Below the pieces are notes generated by a model, which searched no databases, was not told the origin of the DNA, and saw only the letters and a list, made by a program, of their open reading frames with translations. A program made the translations under genes and the position numbers. A DNA stretch of 54,881 nucleotides, from the NCBI GenBank assembly GCA_028290545.1, contig JAQGJP010000006.1:1-54881 (forward strand). The letters run 5' to 3'. Positions 45,563 through 54,807 of the stretch are shown here, one piece after another. Source of the DNA: Rhizobium sp. Lineage in GTDB: Bacteria > Pseudomonadota > Alphaproteobacteria > Rhizobiales > Rhizobiaceae. Within the stretch, counting starts at the first letter, position 1; every line of letters begins with the position of its first letter.

Positions 45563-47890
45563 ATGCGCATCATATGCATCGGTGGCGGCCCGGCAGGGCT
45601 TTACTTCGGTCTCCTGATGAAAAAATTCCATCCGGAACATTCCATCACGGTCGTCGAGCGCAACAAGCCTTACGACACATTCGGCTGGGGCGTTGTGTTT
45701 TCCGACGCAACCATGGAATCGATGAAGGTCTGGGATCCCGAAAGCGCCGTTGAAATCCAGGACGCGTTCAATCACTGGGATGATATCGAAGTCTGGTTCA
45801 AGGGCAAGAGACAGCGCACATCGGGGCATGGATTCGTCGGTATCGGCCGCAAGAAGCTGCTCAATATCCTGCAGAAGCGCTGCGAGGAGCTTGAGGTCGA
45901 ACTGAAGTTCGAGACCGAGGTCAACAGCGATCTCGACTATCCCGACGCCGACCTGATCATTGCTTCGGACGGACTGAACTCGAAGATCCGCAATCATTAC
46001 CCCGAGATCTTCCTGCCGGACCTGATCACCCGTCCGAACCGCTATATCTGGCTCGGCACCAATAAATCCTACGATGCCTTCACTTTCGATTTCCGCAAGA
46101 CCGATCACGGCTGGTTCCAGGCGCATATCTACAAGTTCGACGACCAGACATCGACATTCATCGTTGAAACAACCGAGGAAGCTTATCAGGCGCATGGCTT
46201 AGGCAATCTCGATCAGGACGGATCGATCGCATTTTGCGAGGACCTGTTCTCGGAAGTGCTGGATGGTGCGTCTCTGATGACCAATGCCCGGCATGTGCGC
46301 GGCTCGGCCTGGCTGAATTTCAACCGCCTGATCTGCGGCAAGTGGAGCCATTTCAACGGCAATTCGCATGTGGTGTTGATGGGCGACGCCGCCCATACAG
46401 CGCATTTTGCCATCGGCTCCGGCACCAAGCTGGCAATCGACGACGCGATCGAACTTACCAATCAGTTCCAGCAGTTGGGCCATGACAAGGACAGGATCCC
46501 GGCCGTTCTGGCCGGCTATGAAGAGATCCGCCATGTCGATGTCGCCCGTATCCAGAATGCCGCGCGCAATGCCATGGAATGGTTCGAGGTCGTCGGTCGG
46601 CGCTATGCCGATACGCTGGAGCCGGAGCAGTTCATGTATTCGATGCTGACGCGCTCGCAGCGCATCAGCCATGAGAACCTGCGCCTCAGAGACGCCGATT
46701 GGCTGGAAGGCTATGAGCGCTGGTTTGCCAGGAAGTCGGGTCTCGACACCACCACCAATGGCCGCTGCCTGCCGCCGATGTTCACGCCCTATACGCTGCG
46801 TGACGTGACGCTGCCCAACCGGATCGTGATGTCGCCGATGGCGATGTACTCCTCGACCGAGGGACTGCTCAACGACTTCCACCTTGTCCATATCGGTTCG
46901 CGCGCGCTGGGCGGTGCCGGCCTGGTGTTTGCCGAAATGACCTGCGTGTCGCCCGATGGCCGCATCACGCCGGGCTGCCTTGGCCTGTGGAGCGAGGAAC
47001 AGGCGGAAGGCTGGAAGCGGCTGGTCGAGTTCGTGCATTTCAACAGTCCCGCAAAGATCGGCATCCAGCTTGGCCATGCAGGCCGCAAGGGTTCCACCAA
47101 GCTCGCCTGGGAAGGCGCCGACCAGCCTGTCGAAACCGGCGGCTGGCCGCTGATATCCGCCTCCGCCCTGCCCTATCTCAAGCACAGTCAGGTGCCGAAA
47201 GCGATGGACAAGGCCGATATGGAGCGGGTGCTCGCCGATCATGTGCGCTCGGCCGAACTCGCCGCCACCACGGGCGCCGACTGGCTGGAACTTCACTGCG
47301 CCCACGGCTATCTGCTCTCCAGCTTCCTTTCACCGCTGACCAACCAGCGGACCGACGAATATGGCGGCAATCACGAGAACCGCGCCCGCTTCCCGCTTGA
47401 AGTGTTCCGCGCCATCCGCGCCGTCTGGCCCAAGGACAAGCCGATATCAGTGCGCCTTTCCTGCCACGACTGGTTCGATGGCGGCAACACGCCGGAAGAC
47501 GCGGCTGTCTTTGCCGGCATGTTCAAAGAGGCCGGCGCCGATCTGATCGACTGCTCGTCGGGCCAGGTGTGGAAAGAGGAAAAACCGGTCTATGGCCGTC
47601 TGTTCCAGACGCCGTTTTCCGACAAGATCCGCAACGAGATCGGGATTCCCACCATCGCCGTCGGCGCGATCTCCGAAGCCGACCACGCCAATTCGATCAT
47701 CGCCGCCGGCCGCGCCGATCTCTGCGCCGTGGCCCGTCCGCATCTTGCCGATCCTGCCTGGGCGCTGCATGAAGCAGCGAAAATCGGCATCAACACGATT
47801 CCGTGGCCGAAGCAATATTATTCCGGCAAATCGCAATATGAGACCAATCTCGCCCGCGCCCAGCAGGCCGCGGCGACAGGAACGAAATGA
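45563..47890 (+). CDS. Anthraniloyl(2-aminobenzoyl)-CoA monooxygenase/reductase; alternatively salicylyl-CoA 5-hydroxylase
   Basis: A 775-aa fusion of two flavoenzymes. The N-terminal half is an FAD monooxygenase (IICIGGGPAGLYFGLLMKKF at residue 3, VVLMGDAAHTAHFAIGSGTK near 270). The C-terminal half from about residue 405 is an old-yellow-enzyme reductase (FTPYTLRDVTLPNRIVMSPM, HLGQ-type FMN site GIQLGHAGRKGS, LHCAHGYLLSSFLSPLTNQR). This is the make-up of Azoarcus 2-aminobenzoyl-CoA monooxygenase/reductase, which hydroxylates and reduces the ring with O2 and NADH. ATG 45563 has GGAG six bases upstream, better than ATG 45551. It heads a seven-gene operon. The substrate could instead be salicylyl-CoA; the RidA gene in the operon favours an amino substrate. 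Confidence 0.9.
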   Translation: MRIICIGGGPAGLYFGLLMKKFHPEHSITVVERNKPYDTFGWGVVFSDATMESMKVWDPESAVEIQDAFNHWDDIEVWFKGKRQRTSGHGFVGIGRKKLLNILQKRCEELEVELKFETEVNSDLDYPDADLIIASDGLNSKIRNHYPEIFLPDLITRPNRYIWLGTNKSYDAFTFDFRKTDHGWFQAHIYKFDDQTSTFIVETTEEAYQAHGLGNLDQDGSIAFCEDLFSEVLDGASLMTNARHVRGSAWLNFNRLICGKWSHFNGNSHVVLMGDAAHTAHFAIGSGTKLAIDDAIELTNQFQQLGHDKDRIPAVLAGYEEIRHVDVARIQNAARNAMEWFEVVGRRYADTLEPEQFMYSMLTRSQRISHENLRLRDADWLEGYERWFARKSGLDTTTNGRCLPPMFTPYTLRDVTLPNRIVMSPMAMYSSTEGLLNDFHLVHIGSRALGGAGLVFAEMTCVSPDGRITPGCLGLWSEEQAEGWKRLVEFVHFNSPAKIGIQLGHAGRKGSTKLAWEGADQPVETGGWPLISASALPYLKHSQVPKAMDKADMERVLADHVRSAELAATTGADWLELHCAHGYLLSSFLSPLTNQRTDEYGGNHENRARFPLEVFRAIRAVWPKDKPISVRLSCHDWFDGGNTPEDAAVFAGMFKEAGADLIDCSSGQVWKEEKPVYGRLFQTPFSDKIRNEIGIPTIAVGAISEADHANSIIAAGRADLCAVARPHLADPAWALHEAAKIGINTIPWPKQYYSGKSQYETNLARAQQAAATGTK

Positions 47891-47899
47891 GGTTCGTGA

Positions 47900-48691
47900 A
47901 TGAGTGAGGAAGGCGTTCTCGCCAGGCATCATGCGCTCGTTACCGGCGCCGGTAGCGGCATCGGCGCCGCGATCGCGCGTGCGCTTGTGGGTGCCGGAGC
48001 GGTTGTGACGCTGGCCGGCCGGCGCCGTGAGCCGCTGGTAGATCTCGCCCGAACGCTCGATACGACACGCATCTTCATCGCCGATGGTTTCGACGTGACG
48101 GATGCGCAAGCAGTTGCGGCAGGGCTTGGCAAGGCGCGGGAAAAGTTCGGACCGGTGACCATTCTCGTCAACAATGCCGGCGAAGCCCCCAGCGCGCCGT
48201 TCGAGAAGACCACGCTCGACATGTGGTCGCATGTGCTGGCGGTCGATCTGACGGGCGTCTTCCAGGTGACGCAAGCCGCGCTGCCGGATCTGAAAGCGCA
48301 TGGCCTCGGCGCGCGGGTCATCAATATCGCCTCGACCGCAGGATTGACCGGCTATGCCTATGTATCAGCCTATTGCGCCGCCAAGCATGGCGTGGTCGGG
48401 CTGACGCGGGCGCTGGCGCTGGAACTGGCGAAGAAGGGCGTGACAGTCAATGCCGTCTGCCCGGGCTTTACCGATACGCCGATCGTTGCACGCTCGATCG
48501 CCGAGATCGTCGCCAAGACAGGACGCACGCAGGAGCAGGCGCTTGCCGAGTTCACCAAGGCCAATCCGCAGGGTCGGCTGGTGTCGCCCGAGGAAGTGGC
48601 CGATACCGTGCTTTGGCTGGCATCGCCCGGCGCCGGCTCGATCAATGGACAGGCGATTGCGGTTGCCGGTGGGGAGGTTTTGGCAGGATGA
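47900..48691 (+). CDS. Short-chain dehydrogenase/reductase (3-hydroxyacyl-CoA dehydrogenase-like)
   Basis: A 263-aa classical SDR: cofactor loop [16 protein letters not shown] near residue 15, [11 protein letters not shown] near 92, catalytic Ser ([12 protein letters not shown]) and YxxxK ([10 protein letters not shown]) near 155. It likely oxidises or reduces an alicyclic hydroxyl/keto group of the dearomatised CoA thioester. It starts 9 bp after the monooxygenase/reductase stop and overlaps the next gene by ATGA, so it is firmly in the operon. Which step it takes is inference. Confidence 0.92.
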   Translation: MSEEGVLARHHALVTGAGSGIGAAIARALVGAGAVVTLAGRRREPLVDLARTLDTTRIFIADGFDVTDAQAVAAGLGKAREKFGPVTILVNNAGEAPSAPFEKTTLDMWSHVLAVDLTGVFQVTQAALPDLKAHGLGARVINIASTAGLTGYAYVSAYCAAKHGVVGLTRALALELAKKGVTVNAVCPGFTDTPIVARSIAEIVAKTGRTQEQALAEFTKANPQGRLVSPEEVADTVLWLASPGAGSINGQAIAVAGGEVLAG

Positions 48692-49539
48692 GTGACACCG
48701 ACATATCGATGCAGGGCCATCTGAAGCCCTTTCGCGACTATCAGGCAAAACACTTTCTCTGGGACGTCAGCGAGGATGGCCGCGTCGCGACGCTGACCCT
48801 CAATCGCCCAGACCGCAAGAATCCGCTGACTTTAGAAAGCTACGCCGAACTGCGCGACTTGTTCCGCGATCTGACTTATGCGTCCGACGTTCGCACCATC
48901 GTGCTGACCGGCGCCGGCGGCAATTTTTCGTCGGGCGGCGATGTGTTCGAGATCATCGAGCCGCTGACCCGGATGAAAATGCCCGATCTCCTGGCCTTCA
49001 CCCGCATGACCGGCGACGTGGTCAAGGCGATGCGCAAATGCCCGCAGCAGATCATTGCCGCGATCGACGGCATCTGCGTCGGCGCCGGCGCGATTCTGGC
49101 AATGGCATCGGACATGCGGCTGGCGACGCCCGAGGCGAAGACCGCGTTCCTATTCACGCGCGTCGGTCTTGCCGGTGCGGATATGGGCGCCTGTGGCATC
49201 CTGCCCCGGATCATCGGCCAGGGCCGCGCGGCTGAACTGCTTTATACCGGACGTTCGATGACAGCCGCCGAGGGCGAGCGCTGGGGATTCTTCAATGCGC
49301 TCCATCCATCCGGCGAGGTCGTGGCTGCAGCCACCAGCCTTGCGCATTCCATCGCCGAGGGTCCGTGGTTCGCCCATGGCATTACCAAGACGATGATGAA
49401 CCAGGAATGGGCGATGGGCGTGGACGAGATGATCGAATCCGAAGCACAGGCGCAGGCGATCTGCATGGCGACCGGCGATTTCCGTCGCGCTTTCGAGGCC
49501 TTCGCCGCCAAGCAGAAACCGGTTTTCGAGGGCAACTGA
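48688..49539 (+). CDS. Enoyl-CoA hydratase family protein
   Basis: A 283-aa crotonase-fold enzyme. [20 protein letters not shown] near residue 36, oxyanion-hole segment [16 protein letters not shown] near 75, [20 protein letters not shown] near 120, and [20 protein letters not shown] near 160 carry the family signatures. It would hydrate or open a CoA-bound ring intermediate. The longer frame from 48223 is antisense-like noise within the SDR gene; ATG 48688 overlaps the SDR stop by ATGA. The end overlaps the next start by 1 nt (TGATG). Confidence 0.93.
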   Translation: MSDTDISMQGHLKPFRDYQAKHFLWDVSEDGRVATLTLNRPDRKNPLTLESYAELRDLFRDLTYASDVRTIVLTGAGGNFSSGGDVFEIIEPLTRMKMPDLLAFTRMTGDVVKAMRKCPQQIIAAIDGICVGAGAILAMASDMRLATPEAKTAFLFTRVGLAGADMGACGILPRIIGQGRAAELLYTGRSMTAAEGERWGFFNALHPSGEVVAAATSLAHSIAEGPWFAHGITKTMMNQEWAMGVDEMIESEAQAQAICMATGDFRRAFEAFAAKQKPVFEGN

Positions 49540-50708
49540 TGACAGCACTTTCAGGCCCGACACGCGAACATCTCGACTGGCCGTTCTTCGATGCCACGCA
49601 TAAGGCGTTCGCGGCGAAGGTGGATGCCCTCGCGGCTTCGGAGGCGCTCGCCTCCGTCGATCATCATGATGTCGACAAGGCCTGCCGCACGCTGGTGAAA
49701 CTGCTCGGCGAGGCCGGACTGCTGGGCGTGGCGACCGGCAATGCCGGCAAGAGCGAGATCGACTCGCGCGCCGTCTGCATCGCCCGCGAGACGCTTGCCT
49801 GGCATGATGGATTGGCCGACTTCGCCTTCGCGATGCAGGGGCTTGGCACCGGCGCAATCGGATTATCGGGATCGGAGGAACTCAAGGCGGCGGTACTGCC
49901 CAAGGTGACATCGGGTGACTGGGTCTCGGCCTTCGCACTGTCGGAAAAGGAAGCGGGATCGGATGTCGCGGCCATGGCCTGCGCTGCGCGCGCCGATGGC
50001 AATTCCTATGTGCTGGATGGTGAAAAGACCTGGATTTCCAATGGCGGCATCGCCGATGTCTACACGGTCTTTGCCCGCACCGGCGAAGCACCCGGCACGC
50101 GCGGCATTTCCGCTTTCGTGGTGTTTGCGGATGATCCCGGCTTTTCCATCGCCGAGCGGATCGATGTGATCGCCCCTCATCCCCTTGCGACCATCCGTTT
50201 CGACAATTGCCGCATCCCCGCTTCTCGTCGCCTGGGTGCGCCCGGCGAAGGCTTCAAGATCGCCATGCGGACGCTGGATATTTTCCGCGCTTCGGTGGCG
50301 GCGGCGGCGATCGGCTTCGGACGCAGGGCTCTGGATGAGGCGCTTCAACATGCCCGGACGCGAAAAATGTTCGGCGCGACGCTTGGCGACCTGCAGCTTA
50401 CGCAGGCGGCGATCGGCGATATGGCCACCGGCATCGATGCGGCCAGCCTGCTGACCTACCGCGCTGCGTGGCGGCGCGACGTGCAGAAGCTTCCAACCAC
50501 CAAGGAAGCCGCCATGGCAAAAATGACGGCGACCGAAACCGCGCAAAGCGTGATCGACCGTGCGGTGCAGATGTTCGGCGGGCGTGGCGTCAGAAGCGGT
50601 GAAATCACCGAGAAGCTTTACCGCGAGATTCGCGCGCTCCGCATCTATGAAGGCGCTACCGAAGTGCAGAAGCTGATCGTCGCCCGCGAAATGTTCAAGG
50701 GCGGATAA
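49539..50708 (+). CDS. Acyl-CoA dehydrogenase
   Basis: A 389-aa FAD enzyme that introduces a double bond next to the CoA thioester. [16 protein letters not shown] near residue 130 (substrate/FAD loop), [40 protein letters not shown] near 347 and the catalytic-Glu region [11 protein letters not shown] (here [12 protein letters not shown]) near 370 are all present. It starts within the stop of the hydratase gene (TGATG). Electrons pass to ETF. Substrate probably a cyclic or opened acyl-CoA of the pathway. Confidence 0.93.
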   Translation: MTALSGPTREHLDWPFFDATHKAFAAKVDALAASEALASVDHHDVDKACRTLVKLLGEAGLLGVATGNAGKSEIDSRAVCIARETLAWHDGLADFAFAMQGLGTGAIGLSGSEELKAAVLPKVTSGDWVSAFALSEKEAGSDVAAMACAARADGNSYVLDGEKTWISNGGIADVYTVFARTGEAPGTRGISAFVVFADDPGFSIAERIDVIAPHPLATIRFDNCRIPASRRLGAPGEGFKIAMRTLDIFRASVAAAAIGFGRRALDEALQHARTRKMFGATLGDLQLTQAAIGDMATGIDAASLLTYRAAWRRDVQKLPTTKEAAMAKMTATETAQSVIDRAVQMFGGRGVRSGEITEKLYREIRALRIYEGATEVQKLIVAREMFKGG

Positions 50709-50711
50709 GAT

Positions 50712-51140
50712 ATGTTTCAGACCACGCGCCCCCTCCGCTTCGGTGATTGCGATCCTTCCGGGATTGCCTATTACCCCTCCTATCTCAGGATCATGGACGG
50801 GGTGATCGAGGATTTTTTCGCCACCTTCGGCGGCAAGCGCGAGGAGATGATTCGCGATCGCCGGATGGGCACGCCGACTGTGACGCTCAACCTCACGTTT
50901 GTGAAGCCGGGATTTCATGGCGATGATTTGAACTTTCAAATCCGCGTTCGTGCCATCGGCCGTTCTTCGCTCGATCTGGAGCATCAGGTGTCCGCCATTG
51001 GCGCGACTCTCTGGACCGCCAAACACCGGCTGGTCGCAACCTCGCTGGATACTCATAAAGCAATGGCATGGCCGGACGATTTCCGCGCCGCGCTGACGAA
51101 GCACCTGGAGACTGACAATGCATACAATCCTGCAACCTGA
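50712..51140 (+). CDS. 4-hydroxybenzoyl-CoA thioesterase-type (hotdog) acyl-CoA thioesterase
   Basis: A 142-aa single hotdog domain of the 4HBT group: RFGDCDPSGIAYYPSYLRIM near residue 9 has the catalytic Asp of the FxDxDxxGxxxYxxY motif. It would hydrolyse a dead-end aryl- or alicyclyl-CoA and free CoA, a common safety valve in aryl-CoA operons. It starts 3 bp after the dehydrogenase stop and overlaps the RidA-family gene by 23 bp. Substrate not deducible. Confidence 0.9.
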   Translation: MFQTTRPLRFGDCDPSGIAYYPSYLRIMDGVIEDFFATFGGKREEMIRDRRMGTPTVTLNLTFVKPGFHGDDLNFQIRVRAIGRSSLDLEHQVSAIGATLWTAKHRLVATSLDTHKAMAWPDDFRAALTKHLETDNAYNPAT

Positions 51141-51516
51141 AGGCTGGGCAAAGCCTGTCGGCTATGCCAACGGCGTGGAAGCGCGGGGCCGCATGGTGTT
51201 CGTCGGTGGTCAGATCGGCTGGAACGGCCAATGCAAGTTCGAGACGGATGATTTCGTCGGCCAGGTTCGCCAGACCCTGTTGAATGTCGTCGCTATCCTC
51301 AAGGAAGCCGGTGCCGATCCACGCCATATTACCTCGATGACCTGGTATTTCACCGACAAGGCTGAATATCTCAGCAATCTAAAGGGATTGGGTCAGGCCT
51401 ATCGCGAGGTGATCGGCCGCAATTACCCAGCGATGGCGGCGATGCAGGTCGTGGCACTGGTCGAGGATCGCGCCAAGATCGAAATCCAGGCGACCGCCGT
51501 TGTCCCCGACGAGTGA
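51118..51516 (+). CDS. RidA-family (YjgF/YER057c/UK114) protein lacking the canonical Arg
   Basis: A 132-aa RidA-fold protein (YANGVEARGRMVFVGGQIGW; the end reads AKIEIQATAVV). RidA itself hydrolyses reactive enamines/imines and needs an Arg in the PARS stretch (Arg105 in E. coli numbering). Here the same place reads YPAMAAMQV (residues 103-111), with Met106 in the Arg position, so it belongs to the Rid groups without that residue, and its chemistry may differ. In this operon it could assist loss of the amino group from 2-amino-cyclohexene-type intermediates. It overlaps the thioesterase gene by 23 bp. Confidence 0.88.
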   Translation: MHTILQPEGWAKPVGYANGVEARGRMVFVGGQIGWNGQCKFETDDFVGQVRQTLLNVVAILKEAGADPRHITSMTWYFTDKAEYLSNLKGLGQAYREVIGRNYPAMAAMQVVALVEDRAKIEIQATAVVPDE

Positions 51517-51521
51517 TTGCA

Positions 51522-53510
51522 ATGACGAACTCTGACGAGCTGTTATTTTCCACCTGCGTTAGCGGCCGGATCGACGATGGCGTGCTGGTCGTGACCATCG
51601 ACAATCCGCCCGTCAATGCGGCATCGGCGGCCATGCGCGCCGGTCTGCTTGGCGCGGTCCACGCGGCCAATAACGACGGTTCGGTCAAAGCGGTGATTGT
51701 CACCGGCAATGGCAGGATTTTCGTTAGCGGCGCCGATATCGGCGAATTCGGCAAACCGCCCGTCGATCCGTCCCTGCCGGATGTGCTGGAAGCGATCGAA
51801 CAATCGGCAAAGCCGGTGATCGCAGCGATCAATGGCGCGGCGCTCGGCGGCGGGCTCGAAATCGCGCTTGCCTGCCATTATCGTATCGCCTCGCCCGCCG
51901 CCAGCCTGGGTCTTCCGGAAGTCAAACTCGGCATCGTGCCAGGCGCCGGCGGCACCCAACGCCTGCCTCGGTTGACCGGTCTTGCCGTGGCTCTCGACAT
52001 GATCGCCAACGGCCGTGCGGTGAAAGCTGCCGAGGCCCTGGCCTCCGGCATCATCGACGCCATTGCCGACAATCCTTTGGCGGATGCGCTCGGAAAATTG
52101 AAATCGGACGAAAAGCCCAGCTTCCGAAAGACCAGCGACCTTGCGGTGCAAGCCGAATCCACCGATAAGCTTGAGCCAATCGCATCGAAAATCAGGTCGC
52201 GGGCGCGTGGCCTAGCCGCACCGCTTGAAGCCGTCCGTCTCGTCCTTGCATCGGCAACTACTGCTTTTCACGATGGTTTAGCCGACGAACGGAATACGTT
52301 TATCCGGCTAAGGGAATCTGCCGAATCTGCGGCCTTGCGCTATGTTTTCTTCGCTGAACGCGAAGCTGCCAAGGTCGATGGCGTAAAGGACGTCGCACCC
52401 CGCTCGGTCAAGAAAATTGGCATCGTCGGCACCGGCCTGATGGGCTCGGGGATCGTGGTGTCGGCACTCGATGCCGGTTATCATGTGACCGGCGTCGAGC
52501 AGACGGACGAGGCTGCGCAGAAGGGCCTGGAACGCATCGTCGGCCTGCTGGAGCGCAACCTGAAATCCGGCCGAATCGATGAAGCGGGGCTTGCCGCGAG
52601 ACTGTCCCGGCTGTCAGTCAGCGGCGATTTCGCCGGCCTTGCCGATGCCGACCTGGTGATCGAGGCGGTGTTCGATGAAATGGCGGTCAAGACCGGGCTT
52701 TTCAGGAGGCTCGACGGTATCGTGCGGCCCGATGCGATCCTCGCCACCAATACGTCCTATCTCGATCCGGACCTGATCGCGGCCGCGACGCAATATCCGG
52801 AACGCGTTCTCGGCCTGCACTTCTTCTCTCCTGCCAATATCATGCGGCTGCTCGAAGTTGTGCGGTGTGCCAGGACCACCCCGGATGTGCTGGCGACCGG
52901 ACTGGCGGTTGCGAAAAAACTTGGCAAGCTGGCGATCGTCTCCGGCGTGACCGAGGGTTTTATCGGCAATTCCATTTTCTCCGCCTATCGCCGCGAGGCG
53001 GAATTCCTGGTCGAGGATGGCGCCTCCCCCGAAGCCGTCGACGCTGCGATGGAAGACTATGGCATGGCCATGGGACCTTTCGCGGTGTTCGACATGGCCG
53101 GTCTTGAGATCGCCTGGGCGCGCCGCAAGCGGCAGGCGGCTACGCGCGATCCCTCGGCGCGCTATGTCGATATCGCCGATCGTCTCTGCGAGGCCGGGCG
53201 CTTTGGCCAGAAGACTGGCCGCGGCTGGTACCGGTACGAGAACGGCAAGCGTCAGGTCGATTTCGAAGTGGCCGAAATGATCGATCAGGCCCGTTCGTCC
53301 AAAGGTATCGTCCCGCGCTTGGTGGCTGCAAAGGAGATCACCGACCGGCTGCTCGCCGCCATGGCATCCGAAGGCAAGCGCTTGCTGGGGACAGGCGTCG
53401 CGGCCCGCGCCGGCGATATCGATCTGGTGATGATCAACGGCTATGGCTTTCCGTCCCATAAGGGGGGACCGATGTATCAGGCCGGTCTGGCGGACTCGCC
53501 TGCAATCTGA
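51522..53510 (+). CDS. Fused enoyl-CoA hydratase / 3-hydroxyacyl-CoA dehydrogenase
   Basis: A 662-aa FadB/FadJ-like protein. The N-terminal crotonase domain has GNGRIFVSGADIGEFG near residue 64 and AAINGAALGGGLEIALA near 104. The NAD-binding loop KIGIVGTGLMGSGIVVSALD lies near 299 and the catalytic His in RVLGLHFFSPANIMRLLEV near 427. It should finish the ring-opened acyl-CoA by hydration and NAD-dependent oxidation. ATG 51522 is preferred to the GTG at 51513, which overlaps the RidA stop. The C-terminus ends soon after GGPMYQAG, some tens of residues short of typical homologues; no continuation is visible in the other frames. Last gene of the operon. Confidence 0.93.
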   Translation: MTNSDELLFSTCVSGRIDDGVLVVTIDNPPVNAASAAMRAGLLGAVHAANNDGSVKAVIVTGNGRIFVSGADIGEFGKPPVDPSLPDVLEAIEQSAKPVIAAINGAALGGGLEIALACHYRIASPAASLGLPEVKLGIVPGAGGTQRLPRLTGLAVALDMIANGRAVKAAEALASGIIDAIADNPLADALGKLKSDEKPSFRKTSDLAVQAESTDKLEPIASKIRSRARGLAAPLEAVRLVLASATTAFHDGLADERNTFIRLRESAESAALRYVFFAEREAAKVDGVKDVAPRSVKKIGIVGTGLMGSGIVVSALDAGYHVTGVEQTDEAAQKGLERIVGLLERNLKSGRIDEAGLAARLSRLSVSGDFAGLADADLVIEAVFDEMAVKTGLFRRLDGIVRPDAILATNTSYLDPDLIAAATQYPERVLGLHFFSPANIMRLLEVVRCARTTPDVLATGLAVAKKLGKLAIVSGVTEGFIGNSIFSAYRREAEFLVEDGASPEAVDAAMEDYGMAMGPFAVFDMAGLEIAWARRKRQAATRDPSARYVDIADRLCEAGRFGQKTGRGWYRYENGKRQVDFEVAEMIDQARSSKGIVPRLVAAKEITDRLLAAMASEGKRLLGTGVAARAGDIDLVMINGYGFPSHKGGPMYQAGLADSPAI

Positions 53511-53590
53511 GAACTGCCTGATTTCGGTGATTGACACGCAGCCCGGATGTGTCTGAAGCTCATGATCGATTTTCATGAGGCTGTATTGCA

Positions 53591-54313
53591 ATGCTCGTAA
53601 CCCAGGGGTCGGAAAGAGATGCGCTTGTCGACCAGAAACTCGCTGTCACACTGGCGTCGATCGCGGGTGCACTGAACGCCGCGGCTTTCTATTCCGTGGG
53701 GTTTTTCTCCGCCAATATGACCGGCAATGTCTCGGTCCTGTCCGATCACATCGCCACCGGCGCATTCGCCAGTGCATGGTTGTATTTCGGCATTGTCGTC
53801 GCCTTCATAACCGGAGCCGCGCTTTGCGGAGCACTCATTCTCGAAGCCGAACGGCGGGACGTAGCCGGCTCCCATGCCTATGCCGTGCTTCTGGAAGGCT
53901 TGCTGCTGGCGCCACTGGCGGCGGTCGACATGTTCGCCGGCGGCGACCTGCGTGCGCCTGTCCTCGCGATATGGCTCGCCTTGCTGATGGGCCTGCAGAA
54001 CGCGGTGGTCACGCATCTGTCGAGCGCACGCGTCCGTACCACGCACGTGTCCGGAATGGCCACTGATCTCGGGATCGAAATCGCGCTCGCGTGGCACCTG
54101 CGGGGCACCGCAAATCCCAACGCCATTGCAAATTTCACCCGCCTCCGGCTTCATCTCTCCACGATCGCTGCCTTCCTGCTCGGTGGCGTGGCGGGTGTGC
54201 TGCTCTACCGGATGATCGGCGCGTGGGGCTTTGTGATCGCGGCCTGTCTGCTCGGCTTGGTCGGCGCCAACGGGATCCGGAAGGCCGGGCTGCGGCACAA
54301 GAGCAGGATGTAG
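53591..54313 (+). CDS. DUF1275 (YoaK-like) membrane protein
   Basis: A 240-aa inner-membrane protein with six or so helices. The family signature GALNAAAFYSVGFFSANMTG lies near residue 22, followed by ALLMGLQNAVVTHLSSARVR near 131 and THVSGMATDLG. DUF1275 proteins have no settled function. It starts 80 bp after the catabolic operon, on the same strand; TTGACA at about 53531-53536 may be part of its own promoter. The 125 bp after it (54314-54438) show no gene. Confidence 0.9.
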   Translation: MLVTQGSERDALVDQKLAVTLASIAGALNAAAFYSVGFFSANMTGNVSVLSDHIATGAFASAWLYFGIVVAFITGAALCGALILEAERRDVAGSHAYAVLLEGLLLAPLAAVDMFAGGDLRAPVLAIWLALLMGLQNAVVTHLSSARVRTTHVSGMATDLGIEIALAWHLRGTANPNAIANFTRLRLHLSTIAAFLLGGVAGVLLYRMIGAWGFVIAACLLGLVGANGIRKAGLRHKSRM

Positions 54314-54438
54314 TGGATGGTGCCGGCGCAATCCATCGGCGACAGTCACCGATCGAAGCGAAAAAATCCGCGAAGATCTTGGCCCGCAGGCCCTATCCGA
54401 ACACCGACAAAAGAAGGATTTTACAAGACTGAGAGAAA

Positions 54439-54515
54439 TGGCGCGAGTGACGGGGCTCGAACCCGCGACCTCCGGCGTGACAGGCCGGCACTCTAACCAA
54501 CTGAGCTACACCCGC
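54439..54515 (-). tRNA. tRNA-Asp (GTC)
   Basis: Read on the minus strand this folds into a full cloverleaf: acceptor GCGGGTG/CACTCGC with one G-T wobble, D-arm GCTCAGTTGGTTAGAGT, anticodon stem CCGGC/GCCGG with loop CTGTCAC (anticodon GTC), T-arm with GGTTCGAGCC, and encoded CCA at 54439-54441. Its anticodon is of the GUN type that Tgt and QueA in this window modify. The gap 54516-54731 to the next tRNA holds no supported gene. Confidence 0.95.
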
Positions 54516-54731
54516 GCATGGCGAACACGTGTCAGCCGTGTTCGTCGTTGGGGCGCTGGATAAGGGGTTCGCCACCGGGTGTCAAGCGCGACAGGACAGC
54601 ATAACAGCAAACAGGAGAAGGTTTTTTGACAGCCGGCGTTTTGGTGGCAAAACCGGCGTCCAACCAAGGCGATCTGCGCTCATTTGGCCTTGCGAAGCCG
54701 ATCCTGACCGCTTAAAGGTCCGGCCCGGAGC

Positions 54732-54807
<76 letters not shown>

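Noticed and set aside
45563..47890. Plain call of salicylyl-CoA 5-hydroxylase for the operon's first gene
   Set aside because: The name is used for this fusion in automatic annotation, but the old-yellow-enzyme half and the RidA gene fit ring reduction of 2-aminobenzoyl-CoA better; kept only as an alternative.
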